From assembly GCA_965262175.1 (NCBI GenBank), contig CBDHES010000010.1:124001-188000 (forward strand): 64,000 bases of DNA, given 5' to 3'. Below are positions 43,000 through 51,194 of the stretch, in pieces. Origin of the DNA: CADEDH01 sp965262175 (GTDB lineage Bacteria; Actinomycetota; Acidimicrobiia; Acidimicrobiales; SZUA-35). Every line of letters starts with the position of its first letter. Position 1 is the stretch's first letter. The notes under the pieces are model-generated. The model worked only from the letters and a program-made list of their open reading frames with translations, did no database searches and had not been told where the DNA came from. A program made the translations under genes and the position numbers.

Positions 43000-44339
43000 C
43001 GGGCCGGGTAGCCGATGCCGGCGTAGCGCTCGTAGTCGGCCGGGTCGAGGAACCGTCGACCGTCGGCCACCAGCGGTGTGGCGTCCCCGAGGTGCTTGGC
43101 CAGGTCGCCGTACTCCGGCCACGAGGTGACCAGGGCGATGGCATCGGCGCCGGCCACCGCAGCTCCGAGGTCGGTCTCGTAGCCGACGGCGTCGCCGAAC
43201 TCCCGGCGGGCGTTGTCGAGGGCGATCGGGTCGTGGACCACCACGTCGTACCCGGCGGCGGTGAGGGCCGGTACGACCCGCAGCGTCGGCGACTCCCGGA
43301 TGTCGTCGGTGCCCGGCTTGAACGCCACCCCGAGCACGGCGACCCGAGCGGGTGCCACGACCTCGGCGGTGACCAGCTCGACCAGCCGGTCCGGCTGGTG
43401 CTCGTTGACCTCGAGCGCCCCCCGCAGCACCGGCACGTCGACCCCGGCTGCGCTGGCGTGGGCGGCCAGCGCCTTCACGTCCTTCGGGAAACAGCTCCCC
43501 CCGAACCCGCACCCGGCGTACAGGTAGCTGAGCATCCCGGGTCGGACCCGGTCGCCGGACTCCGCCGGAGCGGCGAGCAGCGGGGCGAAGCGGTGGTCGA
43601 GGTGGACGCCGTTCAGGACGTCGACGACGTCGACCCCCACCGCAGCCGACATGTTGCCGATCTCGTTCGAGAACGAGATCAGCGTCGCCAGCAACGAGTT
43701 CGCCGTGTACTTGATCATCTCGGCGGTGCTGGGCGTCGTCCGGATCAGGTCGGTGCCCTCGAACGGGGCGTAGAGCTCGGCCATCGTCGACCGGGCCCGA
43801 TCGTCGATCCCGCCGACCACGATCCGGTCCGGGTTGAGGAAGTCGGCTACCGCCACCCCCTCCCGGAGGAACTCGGGGTTCATGCCGACCCCGAACTCGT
43901 CGCCCGCGGTGCGGCCCGACGCCTCGGCCAGGATCGGGAGCACCACCGTCTCGGTCGTGCCGGGGACGACGGTGCTCTTGACCGCCACCACGTGGTAGCC
44001 GTCCTTGGTGGCCAGCGCCTCGCCGACCGATCGGGCCGCCGCCTCGATCTGGGCCAGGTCGATCCGCTCCTCGCCGAACGGGGTGCCGACGGCGATCAGG
44101 GTCAGGTCGGTGGTGTGGACCGCCTCGGCCAGGTCGGTGGTCGCCGAGAACCGCCCCGCTTCCAGTACACCGGTCAGGAGCTCGGGGAGCCCGTCCTCGT
44201 GGATGGGGCAGTCGCCGCCGTTGATCCGCTCGACCTTCGCCGCGTCGATGTCGACACAGGTCACGTGGTGCCCGACATGGGACAGGCAGACGCCCGACAC
44301 GAGGCCGACGTAGCCGGTTCCGATCACCGAGAGCTTCAT
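42996..44339 (-). CDS. ugd: UDP-glucose 6-dehydrogenase
   Basis: This 447-residue enzyme oxidises UDP-glucose to UDP-glucuronate with two NAD+. The N-terminal NAD domain reads MKLSVIGTGYVGLVSGVCLS. The catalytic Cys283 lies in GCGFGGSCFPKD. MNPEFLREGVAV, NSLLATLISFSNEI and the C-terminal VLGVAFKPGTDDIRESP are family hallmarks. The length matches bacterial Ugd. AGGAGGAG precedes the ATG, which overlaps the stop of the preceding decarboxylase gene (ATGA). With that neighbour it would supply UDP-glucuronate and then UDP-xylose for surface glycans. Confidence 0.95.
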   Translation of the reverse strand: MKLSVIGTGYVGLVSGVCLSHVGHHVTCVDIDAAKVERINGGDCPIHEDGLPELLTGVLEAGRFSATTDLAEAVHTTDLTLIAVGTPFGEERIDLAQIEAAARSVGEALATKDGYHVVAVKSTVVPGTTETVVLPILAEASGRTAGDEFGVGMNPEFLREGVAVADFLNPDRIVVGGIDDRARSTMAELYAPFEGTDLIRTTPSTAEMIKYTANSLLATLISFSNEIGNMSAAVGVDVVDVLNGVHLDHRFAPLLAAPAESGDRVRPGMLSYLYAGCGFGGSCFPKDVKALAAHASAAGVDVPVLRGALEVNEHQPDRLVELVTAEVVAPARVAVLGVAFKPGTDDIRESPTLRVVPALTAAGYDVVVHDPIALDNARREFGDAVGYETDLGAAVAGADAIALVTSWPEYGDLAKHLGDATPLVADGRRFLDPADYERYAGIGYPAR

Positions 44340-45457
44340 CGCTCCTCCTGCTGCTCGTACCACACGAGGGCCCGCTCGAGGCCGTCGTCGATGCCGACCT
44401 GGGGTTCGTAGCCCAACCGGGTCCGGGCCTTGTCGATCATCGGGCACCGCCGGTTGGGGTTGTCGGTCAGGTACTCCGGATCGGCCGAGGTCTGGAGCAC
44501 CACCTCACCCCGATAGTCGAACAGCTTGCGGCCCAGCTCGGCGACCCGGTCGGCCAGCTCCCGCATCGAGATCTCGGGCCGGTCGGTGCCGACGTTGAAC
44601 GACTCGCCCCGATGCTCGGCGCTGCCCCCGAGGATCAGGTAGTAGCCGGTCACCGCATCGGCCACGTAGCAGAACGTCCGGGTCGCGGTGCCGTCGCTGA
44701 GCAGGACGATGTCACGGTCGTTCAAGACGTCTCGGGCGAAGTCGGGGAGGACCCGCCCATCGTCGATCCGCAGGCCCGGACCGTAGTTGTTGAACGGTCG
44801 GATGATGCCGATCGGCAGGTCGTACTGCTGAGCGAAATTCACGCACAACGTCTCGCCGTACCGCTTCGACTCGTCGTAGCAGGCTCGGGGACCGGTGCAG
44901 CTGACCCGACCCCGGTAGGTCTCGTCGGTCGGGATCCGGTCCGGTTCCGGGTCGCCGTAGATCTCGCTCGTCGAGAAGAAGGCGAAGCCCTTGACCGGAT
45001 GGGGTCCGTCGGCCCGGTCCTTGAGGTGGTCGAGGAGCAGGCGGAGGCCGTTGACGTTGGCGTCCATCGTCTCGATCGGGTACTTCCGGTAGAAGATGGG
45101 CGACGCCACCGACGCGGCGTGGATGATCCAGTCGAACCGTGGCTCGTCGGCCGGCATCGGGTCGAGCACGCTGCGGGTCACGATGCGGAGCTGGGGATCG
45201 TCGAGATCGCTGAGCCACCGGGGGACCCCCCGGAGGAAATTGTCGTGGACCGAGACCCGGATCGGGGACCGGTCGGGGTTGGCCCGGTTCCACGCCAGGG
45301 GCGTCTGGACCAGGTAGTAGCCGAGGAAGCCGGCACCGCCGGTGATCAGGAGGTCGTCACCGCTCATCCGGTCGAAGACGTGATCGAGGCGGGTCGTCAT
45401 CCCCGCCAGGTCCTCGGCCACGATGTCACGGGCTGGGGTCTGCGCGTCGGCCGTCAC
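44336..45457 (-). CDS. NAD-dependent epimerase/dehydratase, probable UDP-glucuronate decarboxylase (UDP-xylose synthase)
   Basis: This 373-residue extended SDR has LLITGGAGFLGYYLV, the active-site Thr/Ser in FFSTSEIYGDP, the catalytic YDESK after TGPRACYDESKRYGE, and RPFNNYGPGLRIDDGRVLPDF, which closely fit UXS enzymes. Linkage to ugd supports conversion of UDP-glucuronate to UDP-xylose. The start was moved to GTG 45457 because TAGACT lies 7 nt before it; the longer upstream frame is poor coding sequence. The second gene, ugd, overlaps its end by 4 nt. Confidence 0.85.
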   Translation of the reverse strand: MTADAQTPARDIVAEDLAGMTTRLDHVFDRMSGDDLLITGGAGFLGYYLVQTPLAWNRANPDRSPIRVSVHDNFLRGVPRWLSDLDDPQLRIVTRSVLDPMPADEPRFDWIIHAASVASPIFYRKYPIETMDANVNGLRLLLDHLKDRADGPHPVKGFAFFSTSEIYGDPEPDRIPTDETYRGRVSCTGPRACYDESKRYGETLCVNFAQQYDLPIGIIRPFNNYGPGLRIDDGRVLPDFARDVLNDRDIVLLSDGTATRTFCYVADAVTGYYLILGGSAEHRGESFNVGTDRPEISMRELADRVAELGRKLFDYRGEVVLQTSADPEYLTDNPNRRCPMIDKARTRLGYEPQVGIDDGLERALVWYEQQEER

Positions 45458-45464
45458 CGGACGA

Positions 45465-45470
45465 AGTCTA
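45465..45470 (-). promoter_or_regulatory. Leaderless -10 box of the UDP-sugar operon
   Basis: TAGACT on the minus strand, 7 nt, then GTG at 45457, which decides the start of the decarboxylase gene. Confidence 0.45.
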
Positions 45471-45517
45471 CGGGTCGGGGGTGGACCCAGGGCGGCCGAT
45501 GCTGGCCTCGGTGTGGG

Positions 45518-45523
45518 TAGATC
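45518..45523 (+). promoter_or_regulatory. Possible leaderless -10 box of the LLM gene
   Basis: TAGATC followed by 7 nt and ATG at 45531. The last base departs from TANNNT. AGGA at 45527-45530 could instead serve the ATG at 45540, so the start is undecided between the two. Confidence 0.3.
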
Positions 45524-45530
45524 GGCCAGG

Positions 45531-46442
45531 ATGTGGCCCATGAAGATCGGCCTGTTCGCATTCGTCGACTCGATCGACGGTCTCACCGAGACCGCCGCCA
45601 CCGCCCGGGAGCAGGGCTTCGACAGCCTCTGGGTTCCCCAGGTGTTCGGCCTCGACACCCTCACCGCCATCGCCGTCGCTGGCCGCCAGGTGCCCGACAT
45701 CACCTTCGGCACCGCCGTCGTCCCCACCTACCCCCGCCACCCTCAGATGCTGGCCCAGCAGGCGCTGACGGTGAACGGGGCCATCGGCGGCCGCCTGGTC
45801 CTGGGCATCGGCCCGTCCCACAAGCCGGTGGTCGAGGGAATGTGGGGCATCTCGTTCGACAAGCCGATCCGCCACCTCCGGGAGTACCTGGAGATCCTCG
45901 GGCCGCTCCTCCACGAGAAGTCGGTCCGGTTCGCCGGGGAGAGCCTGACCACCCGGGCCGACATCGAGGTCGACGCCCCGGCGCCCAAGGTGATGATGGC
46001 CGCCCTCGGGCCCCAGCTCCTGAAGGTCACCGGCCGCCTCGCCGACGGCACGATCCTCTGGATGACCGGACCGAAGACGATCGGGACCCATTCGGTGCCG
46101 ACGATCTCCGACGCCGCGGCGGCCGCCGGGCGCCCGGCCCCCGAGATCGTCGCCGGGTTCCCGGTGTGCGTCACCGACGGCTCGGCATCGGCCAACGCCG
46201 ACGCCCGAGAGCGGGCCGCCACGAACTTCGCCATCTACGGTGAGCTGCCCTCCTACCGGGCCATGCTCGACCGGGAAGGCTATGCCGGTCCGGCCGATCT
46301 GGCGATCATCGGCTCCGCCGGTGAGGTCACCGACCGGATCGGGGCACTGGCCGAGGCCGGGGTGACCACGTTCGCCGCCTCGGAGTTCGGCTCCAGCGCC
46401 GAACGGGCGGCGACCCGGGACCTCATCGTCTCGATGCTCTGA
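45531..46442 (+). CDS. LLM-class F420-type oxidoreductase
   Basis: This 303-residue luciferase-like TIM barrel reads MKIGLFAFVDSIDGLTETAATAREQGFDSLWVPQVFGLDTLTAIAVAG near the start. It continues TFGTAVVPTYPRHPQMLAQQALTVNGAIGGRLVLGIGPSHKPVVEGMWG, the cofactor and product-pocket strands of one F420-dependent LLM subfamily (from memory). It would oxidise or reduce an unknown substrate with F420 in the cytoplasm. The start may be ATG 45540 (AGGA site) rather than 45531. A hydrolase-cyclase gene follows 19 bp downstream and is likely cotranscribed. Confidence 0.85.
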   Translation: MWPMKIGLFAFVDSIDGLTETAATAREQGFDSLWVPQVFGLDTLTAIAVAGRQVPDITFGTAVVPTYPRHPQMLAQQALTVNGAIGGRLVLGIGPSHKPVVEGMWGISFDKPIRHLREYLEILGPLLHEKSVRFAGESLTTRADIEVDAPAPKVMMAALGPQLLKVTGRLADGTILWMTGPKTIGTHSVPTISDAAAAAGRPAPEIVAGFPVCVTDGSASANADARERAATNFAIYGELPSYRAMLDREGYAGPADLAIIGSAGEVTDRIGALAEAGVTTFAASEFGSSAERAATRDLIVSML

Positions 46443-46461
46443 GCGGAGCGGCGGACGCGAG

Positions 46462-47799
46462 ATGGTCGGTCACCCGGTCCGCTACACGACCGTCGACGGG
46501 CTCCAGATCGCCTACCAGGTGGTGGGCGACGGTCCCCTCGACCTCGTCCTGGTCGACGAGTGGGCCACCCCGTTGGAGGACCGGTGGGACGTGCCGGCCA
46601 TCGCCGGCCGGCTCGAACGGCTCACCGGCATGGCCCGGGTGATCAGCTTCGACAAGCGGGGCATCGGGCTGAGCGACCCCTCACCCCCGGCCGAGATGGC
46701 CACGCCCGAGCTGTGGGTCCGGGACCTGGTGGCGGTGGTCGACGCCGTCGGGGCCGAGCGGCCGGTCATCGTCGGCGCCCACGAGGGCGGGCCGATCGGG
46801 CTGCTCTACGCCGCCAGTCTCCCCGACCGGATCGAGGCCCTCGTCCTGGTCAACACCGGTGCCCGGCTGGTCAGCGACGGCGAGCAGTTCCCGTGGGGGT
46901 TCCCGCCGGGGAGCTGGCGTCCCGACCTGTCCGGCATCGTGGAGTTGTGGGAGACCGGCGCCGGCGGCGAGGACCACATCGCCGCCACCGCCCACGATCC
47001 CTGGTGGCGGGAGTGGTACGCCCGGTCCCGCCGGCGGCAGGCGACCCCGTCGGCCGGCCTGGCCCTGATGACGATGATCGGCCAGCTCGACGTCCGCCGC
47101 ATCGTCGGCTCGGTCCGGGCTCCGACGCTGGTGCTCCACCGTCGGGACAACCGGTGGTGGCCCCTGGACGGGGCCCGGTGGTTGGCCGACGCCCTCCCCG
47201 CCGGTCGGTTGGTCGAGCTCGACGGCGCCGACAACTACTGGTGGTCGGGCGACGCCGACCGGGTCGTCGACGAGATCGAGCGGTTCCTCCACGGCGACCG
47301 CATCAGCCAACCGAGCCACCGGGAACTGGTGACGATCATGTTCACCGACCTCGTCGACTCGACCGCCACCGCCAGCGCCCTCGGCGATGCCGCCTGGCGA
47401 CGGGTGCTCGACGCCCACGACCGCTCGACCCGGGAGCTGGTCGAGCGACACGGCGGCACGGTGGTGAAGAACCTCGGCGACGGGTTCCTCCTGTGGTTCG
47501 ACGGTCCGGCCGCCGCCATCCGGGCCGCCGTCGCCTTCCAGGAGCTCGTCGGTCGGAGCGACCTCGGGGCCCGGGTCGCCATCCACACCGGCGAGGCCGA
47601 GCGGCGGGGCGACGACCTGAGCGGCATCGCGGTCCACCTCGCAGCCCGCGCGGTGGCCGAGGCCCGGCCGGGTGAGGTCCTGGCCACCGGTGTCGTCCGG
47701 GGGTTGGTGGCGGGGTCTGGCATCCGCTTCGCCGAGCGGGGACGCCACCGGTTCAAGGGCATCCCCGACGCCTGGGACCTCTACGCCGTCATCGACTGA
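46462..47799 (+). CDS. Alpha/beta-hydrolase-class III adenylate/guanylate cyclase fusion with altered nucleophile
   Basis: The protein has 445 residues. Residues 1-278 form an alpha/beta hydrolase fold (FDKRGIGLSD, then VIVGAHEGGPIGLLYAASLPDRIEALVLVNTGA). The nucleophile elbow, GxSxGG in active homologues, is GAHEGG with His107 in place of Ser. Residues 285-445 form a class III cyclase domain with metal Asp296 in FTDLVDST and Asp340 in LGDGF, and Lys336 in the substrate-specifying area. The usual NxAAR reads VHLAARA, so the transition-state Asn is His392. Related fusions in mycobacteria are enzymes or sensors. Here the hydrolase part may only bind a ligand; cyclase activity is uncertain. Confidence 0.88.
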   Translation: MVGHPVRYTTVDGLQIAYQVVGDGPLDLVLVDEWATPLEDRWDVPAIAGRLERLTGMARVISFDKRGIGLSDPSPPAEMATPELWVRDLVAVVDAVGAERPVIVGAHEGGPIGLLYAASLPDRIEALVLVNTGARLVSDGEQFPWGFPPGSWRPDLSGIVELWETGAGGEDHIAATAHDPWWREWYARSRRRQATPSAGLALMTMIGQLDVRRIVGSVRAPTLVLHRRDNRWWPLDGARWLADALPAGRLVELDGADNYWWSGDADRVVDEIERFLHGDRISQPSHRELVTIMFTDLVDSTATASALGDAAWRRVLDAHDRSTRELVERHGGTVVKNLGDGFLLWFDGPAAAIRAAVAFQELVGRSDLGARVAIHTGEAERRGDDLSGIAVHLAARAVAEARPGEVLATGVVRGLVAGSGIRFAERGRHRFKGIPDAWDLYAVID

Positions 47800-47832
47800 A
47801 CCGGCCGGCCGCGGTGTTGGCCGCTTCGGTGG

Positions 47833-49020
47833 TCAGCCGCTCGATGTCGCGGTGTCGGTCGCCGCCGTCGAGCCCGATCCGTTGCCGCCCTCGATCCGGG
47901 CGTGCTCCAGGACCAGCATGGCCAGCAGGACGGCATCGAACGCCACCACCAGGTAGAGCCCGTCGAGCGAGCCCCACAGGGCGACCAGGCCACCGAGAAC
48001 CAGGGCCGTCGCCGTCCGCTCCCCGGGGATGATCCGGAACGAGCGGAAGATGGCGGCGATCACGCCGAACAGGTACAGGGCGACGCCGGCCCACAACATC
48101 AGCTTGAACGGGGTGGGGACCGGGTCGGCGGGGTGGAGGGCGATCTCCTCCAGGCCGGCCGCGGCCAACACGATGCCGCCGACCAGCGGGAGGTGGGCGT
48201 AGGTGTAGGCGTCCCGGACCGTCACCCCCCGGGCCCGGCCGCTCAACCCCTCGGTTCGGTGCTCCAGCGCCGGCTGGGCCCGATCGAAGTAGCCCCACCA
48301 CAGCAGGCAGGCCATGGTCGCCGAAGAGACCAGCGTCGCCACCGTCTCCAGCGACAGGCCCTCCCCCTCCTGCAGGGCGTCGACCACCGGGAGCCCGGTG
48401 GCCACGATGACCTCCCCGAGGGCGACGATGACGATCAGCCCATGACGTTCCGAGAAGTGGCCGCTGCGGACGATCCAATCCCCCGAGCCGGCGGCGACCG
48501 TGTTGCCGACCATGATCGCCACCGCCACCAGCCACACGACGATCCGGGCTCCGCCGTCGAGGTAGGAGCCGACGACCAGGACCGCTGAGCCCCCCAGCAG
48601 GGGGATGGCGTAGCGGATGGCCGAGGATCGCAGGTCGGGATCGTCGACCCCCCAGACCAGCATCGACACCCCCAGCGCGAGGATGATCGCCACCGACCAG
48701 GCGAACCACGGCCCCCCGACGCTGAAGGCGGTGGTGACCGACGCCGCCATGGGGACGCTGGCCACGGTCGCCAGCAGGAACATGGCCCGAACGAACCGGC
48801 CGTTGCCCGATACGGCGTTGGCCAGCCACGTGAACTGGCTCCAACTCATCCAGATCAGGGAGAACAGCAGCAGGGCGCCCCCGGCGCCGGGCCAGTCCGG
48901 ATGGTGGATGAGGTGGGACACCAGCTGGGAGAAGGCGAAGACGAAGACGAGATCGAAGAACAGCTCCACCGGGTCGGCGGTGAAATCCTCTTCTCGATCG
49001 GGGACGATGATGCCGCGCAC
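47833..49020 (-). CDS. Low temperature requirement protein A (LtrA) family membrane protein
   Basis: This 395-residue polytopic protein (10-11 helices) opens DFTADPVELFFDLVFVFAFSQLVSHLIHH, the LtrA-family signature. WSQFTWLAN and SGHFSERHGLIVIVALGEVIVATG follow, also diagnostic. Family members are needed for growth at low temperature in Listeria; the molecular function is unknown. The start is GTG 49020 with AGGAGAGGAG 6 nt upstream. It lies 63 bp downstream of an SDR gene on the same strand. Confidence 0.9.
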   Translation of the reverse strand: MRGIIVPDREEDFTADPVELFFDLVFVFAFSQLVSHLIHHPDWPGAGGALLLFSLIWMSWSQFTWLANAVSGNGRFVRAMFLLATVASVPMAASVTTAFSVGGPWFAWSVAIILALGVSMLVWGVDDPDLRSSAIRYAIPLLGGSAVLVVGSYLDGGARIVVWLVAVAIMVGNTVAAGSGDWIVRSGHFSERHGLIVIVALGEVIVATGLPVVDALQEGEGLSLETVATLVSSATMACLLWWGYFDRAQPALEHRTEGLSGRARGVTVRDAYTYAHLPLVGGIVLAAAGLEEIALHPADPVPTPFKLMLWAGVALYLFGVIAAIFRSFRIIPGERTATALVLGGLVALWGSLDGLYLVVAFDAVLLAMLVLEHARIEGGNGSGSTAATDTATSSG

Positions 49021-49083
49021 GACGTGCTCCTCTCCTGGCCGCAGGTGCCCAGTCTGGCAGCCAGGCTCGCCATCTCGCGCTGC

Positions 49084-49920
49084 TCAGCCGGTGAACCACC
49101 CTCCATCGGGATGGATCAGCTCGCCCGTCACGTAGCTGGCCTCGTCGCTGGCCAGGAACAGCGCAACGTTGGCGATCTCGACCGGCTTGCCCCGACGGCC
49201 CATCGGGGTCAGCCCCATGAGCATCTGGTTGGTCTCCTCGTTGCCGGTGATGGCCGCCGTCATGTTGGTGTCGATGAAGCCCGGCCCGATGGCGTTGACC
49301 CGGATGCCGAGCGGGGCCAGCGTCCGCGCCGCGTTCTTGGTCAGCATCCACACCCCGGCCTTCGACACCGGGTAGCTGGGCGACCCCCACAACGGATCGA
49401 CGGCGGCGATCGAGGCGATCGTCACGATCGAGCCGCCCTTGCCCTGGTCGAGCATGACCGACGCCGTGGCCTGGATCGAGAGCAGCGTGCCGGTCAGGTT
49501 GACGTCGAGCACCCGTTGCCAGTCGTCGATCTCCAGCTCGACCAACGACGCCGCGGGGTTGACGGCCGCCGCCTCGGCCGCCTGGGTGAAGCGTTTGACG
49601 TCGCGCTCGACGTCGCCCGAGACGTACTCCGCCGAACTGACGCCGGCCGCGGTGACGACGATGTCGATGCCGCCGAAGTGGGCGACCGCGGCGTCGGCCA
49701 TCGCCCGGTTGGCCTCCCGGCTCGCCACGTCGAGCTCAACGAAGTGGGCCTCGCCACCCTGGTCGGTGATCGCCTCGACGGTCGCTCGGCCCGGTTCGGG
49801 CAACAGGTCGGCGATCAGGATCCGGGCACCCTCGGCGGCGAACCGCTCGGCGCAGGCGCGGCCGATCCCGTTTCCGCCGCCGGTGATGACCGCGGTCTTG
49901 TCCTCGAGTCGTCCCCCCAT
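49084..49920 (-). CDS. SDR family NAD(P)-dependent oxidoreductase
   Basis: This 278-residue classical SDR has TGGGNGIG (13-20), DLLPEPGR after beta2 (Asp38, NAD preference), TAAG (90-93 in place of NNAG), Ser170 in TIASIAAVD, and Tyr183/Lys187 in YPVSK. RVNAIGPGFIDT and the C-terminal TGELIHPDGGWFTG are typical. There is an insert around 98-128 (YVSGDVERDVKRFTQAAEAAAVNPAASLVELE) that is longer than usual and may shape the substrate site. GGAAGGAA precedes the ATG. The substrate is unknown. Confidence 0.9.
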   Translation of the reverse strand: MGGRLEDKTAVITGGGNGIGRACAERFAAEGARILIADLLPEPGRATVEAITDQGGEAHFVELDVASREANRAMADAAVAHFGGIDIVVTAAGVSSAEYVSGDVERDVKRFTQAAEAAAVNPAASLVELEIDDWQRVLDVNLTGTLLSIQATASVMLDQGKGGSIVTIASIAAVDPLWGSPSYPVSKAGVWMLTKNAARTLAPLGIRVNAIGPGFIDTNMTAAITGNEETNQMLMGLTPMGRRGKPVEIANVALFLASDEASYVTGELIHPDGGWFTG

Positions 49921-50041
49921 GTGGTTCCTTCCGTTCGGGGCCTGGTGGGGCGAACCTACTCGGTCGGCCGCCGCCCGACCGCTTCGACGACCGGTGGTTG
50001 TGACGGATCATTCCCTCCGACTCCTCTGGGTAACCCTGCCC

Positions 50042-51184
50042 ATGGAGCGAGACCGACCCGGGGCCGGCCTCCTACCATTCATCGACATAGTTCTCGAAGG
50101 TGACGACCATCCCGTGGACGGCGGCAACGCCACGCCGGCGATGCGTCCTCCTCCCGCGCCCACGGTGGGTGCGGTCGGGCCGGACCCGGTCGCGTTCCTC
50201 GTCGAGACCGAGCCGCCGTTCCGCCCGCCCGAACCGGCCGCCGTCGGGCCTGTGGGCCCTGGCCCCTTCCAGAGCGTCATCGACCGGTTCCGTACCCACC
50301 CCTGGCTCCGGCCGGCGGCCGCCGCCGTCGTCGTCCTGGGGATCGCCGGGTCGGTCTACCTGGCCCAACGCACCGCCGCCGATCCCGATCCGTCGGCCAG
50401 CGCCGACGAGATGGCGGCGCCGGCCATCCTCAACACCGATCTGGCCGATGGTGAGGACGGGTCGGGCGACGCAACCTCCGGAGCCGACACGGCCGCCGGC
50501 GGTGCCGTCGAGACGGACGATCCGGAGGCGGACGACGGCGAGGCGACGCTCGGATCGTCGTCGACGACCACCGAGGAGTCGACCGCCGAGGGGTCGACCG
50601 CCGAGACCGACCCGACCGTGCCCTCGACCGACTCTGCGGCGTCGTCCACCCCGGGCGAGTCGGGCTCGTCGACCACGGACGACGCCGACCCATCGGCGCC
50701 GACCGACACGACCACGGAGTCGACCACGACGGTCAGCACCGAGGATCCGCCTCCCACCGAGGCGACGACCACGACGGCCCCGTCGACCACGACCACCACG
50801 ACGACCACCACCACCGCACCGCCGACCACGACGACGACTACCACCACCACCACGACCACGACGGTTCCCCCGGTCGTGGTGGCCACACCCGACGCCTGCG
50901 AGGTCCAGCCGAACTTCGGTTCCTCGTCAGGGGTGGAGGTCAAGTACCGAAACGAGGGTGAGTTCGCCTCGTCGTTCCGCTTCTACTCGTCGAGCGGACA
51001 GCTCCTCTACGACACGGCGAGCCTCGTCGAGTCGATCTTCGATCGGGTCTTCGACGGCGGCTTCCATGAGCGGGAATGGCGGGAGCGTGAGAACCCCTGG
51101 GGCTACGACCCGGGCCGCGTCTACTTCGTCTCGGCCGTCGAACCCGAGGGCGAGTCGGAACTGATCCGGTGCTCCCGGGTCTGA
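50042..51184 (+). CDS. Membrane-anchored protein with long Thr-rich stalk
   Basis: The protein has 380 residues: a Pro-rich cytoplasmic N-terminus (1-85), one membrane helix at about 96-115 (AAAAVVVLGIAGSVYLA), then an acidic Ser/Thr/Glu region and a threonine stalk (about 235-280) made almost only of Thr with Pro/Ala. A compact C-terminal domain (about 287-380) has one Cys near each end (DACEVQPNF, ELIRCSRV). The stalk is encoded by an ACC/ACG simple repeat (about 50760-50870) and is a likely O-glycosylation zone. I do not recognise the C-terminal domain. No ribosome site is obvious. Confidence 0.75.
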   Translation: MERDRPGAGLLPFIDIVLEGDDHPVDGGNATPAMRPPPAPTVGAVGPDPVAFLVETEPPFRPPEPAAVGPVGPGPFQSVIDRFRTHPWLRPAAAAVVVLGIAGSVYLAQRTAADPDPSASADEMAAPAILNTDLADGEDGSGDATSGADTAAGGAVETDDPEADDGEATLGSSSTTTEESTAEGSTAETDPTVPSTDSAASSTPGESGSSTTDDADPSAPTDTTTESTTTVSTEDPPPTEATTTTAPSTTTTTTTTTTAPPTTTTTTTTTTTTTVPPVVVATPDACEVQPNFGSSSGVEVKYRNEGEFASSFRFYSSSGQLLYDTASLVESIFDRVFDGGFHEREWRERENPWGYDPGRVYFVSAVEPEGESELIRCSRV

Positions 51185-51194
51185 GCGTCGCCCC

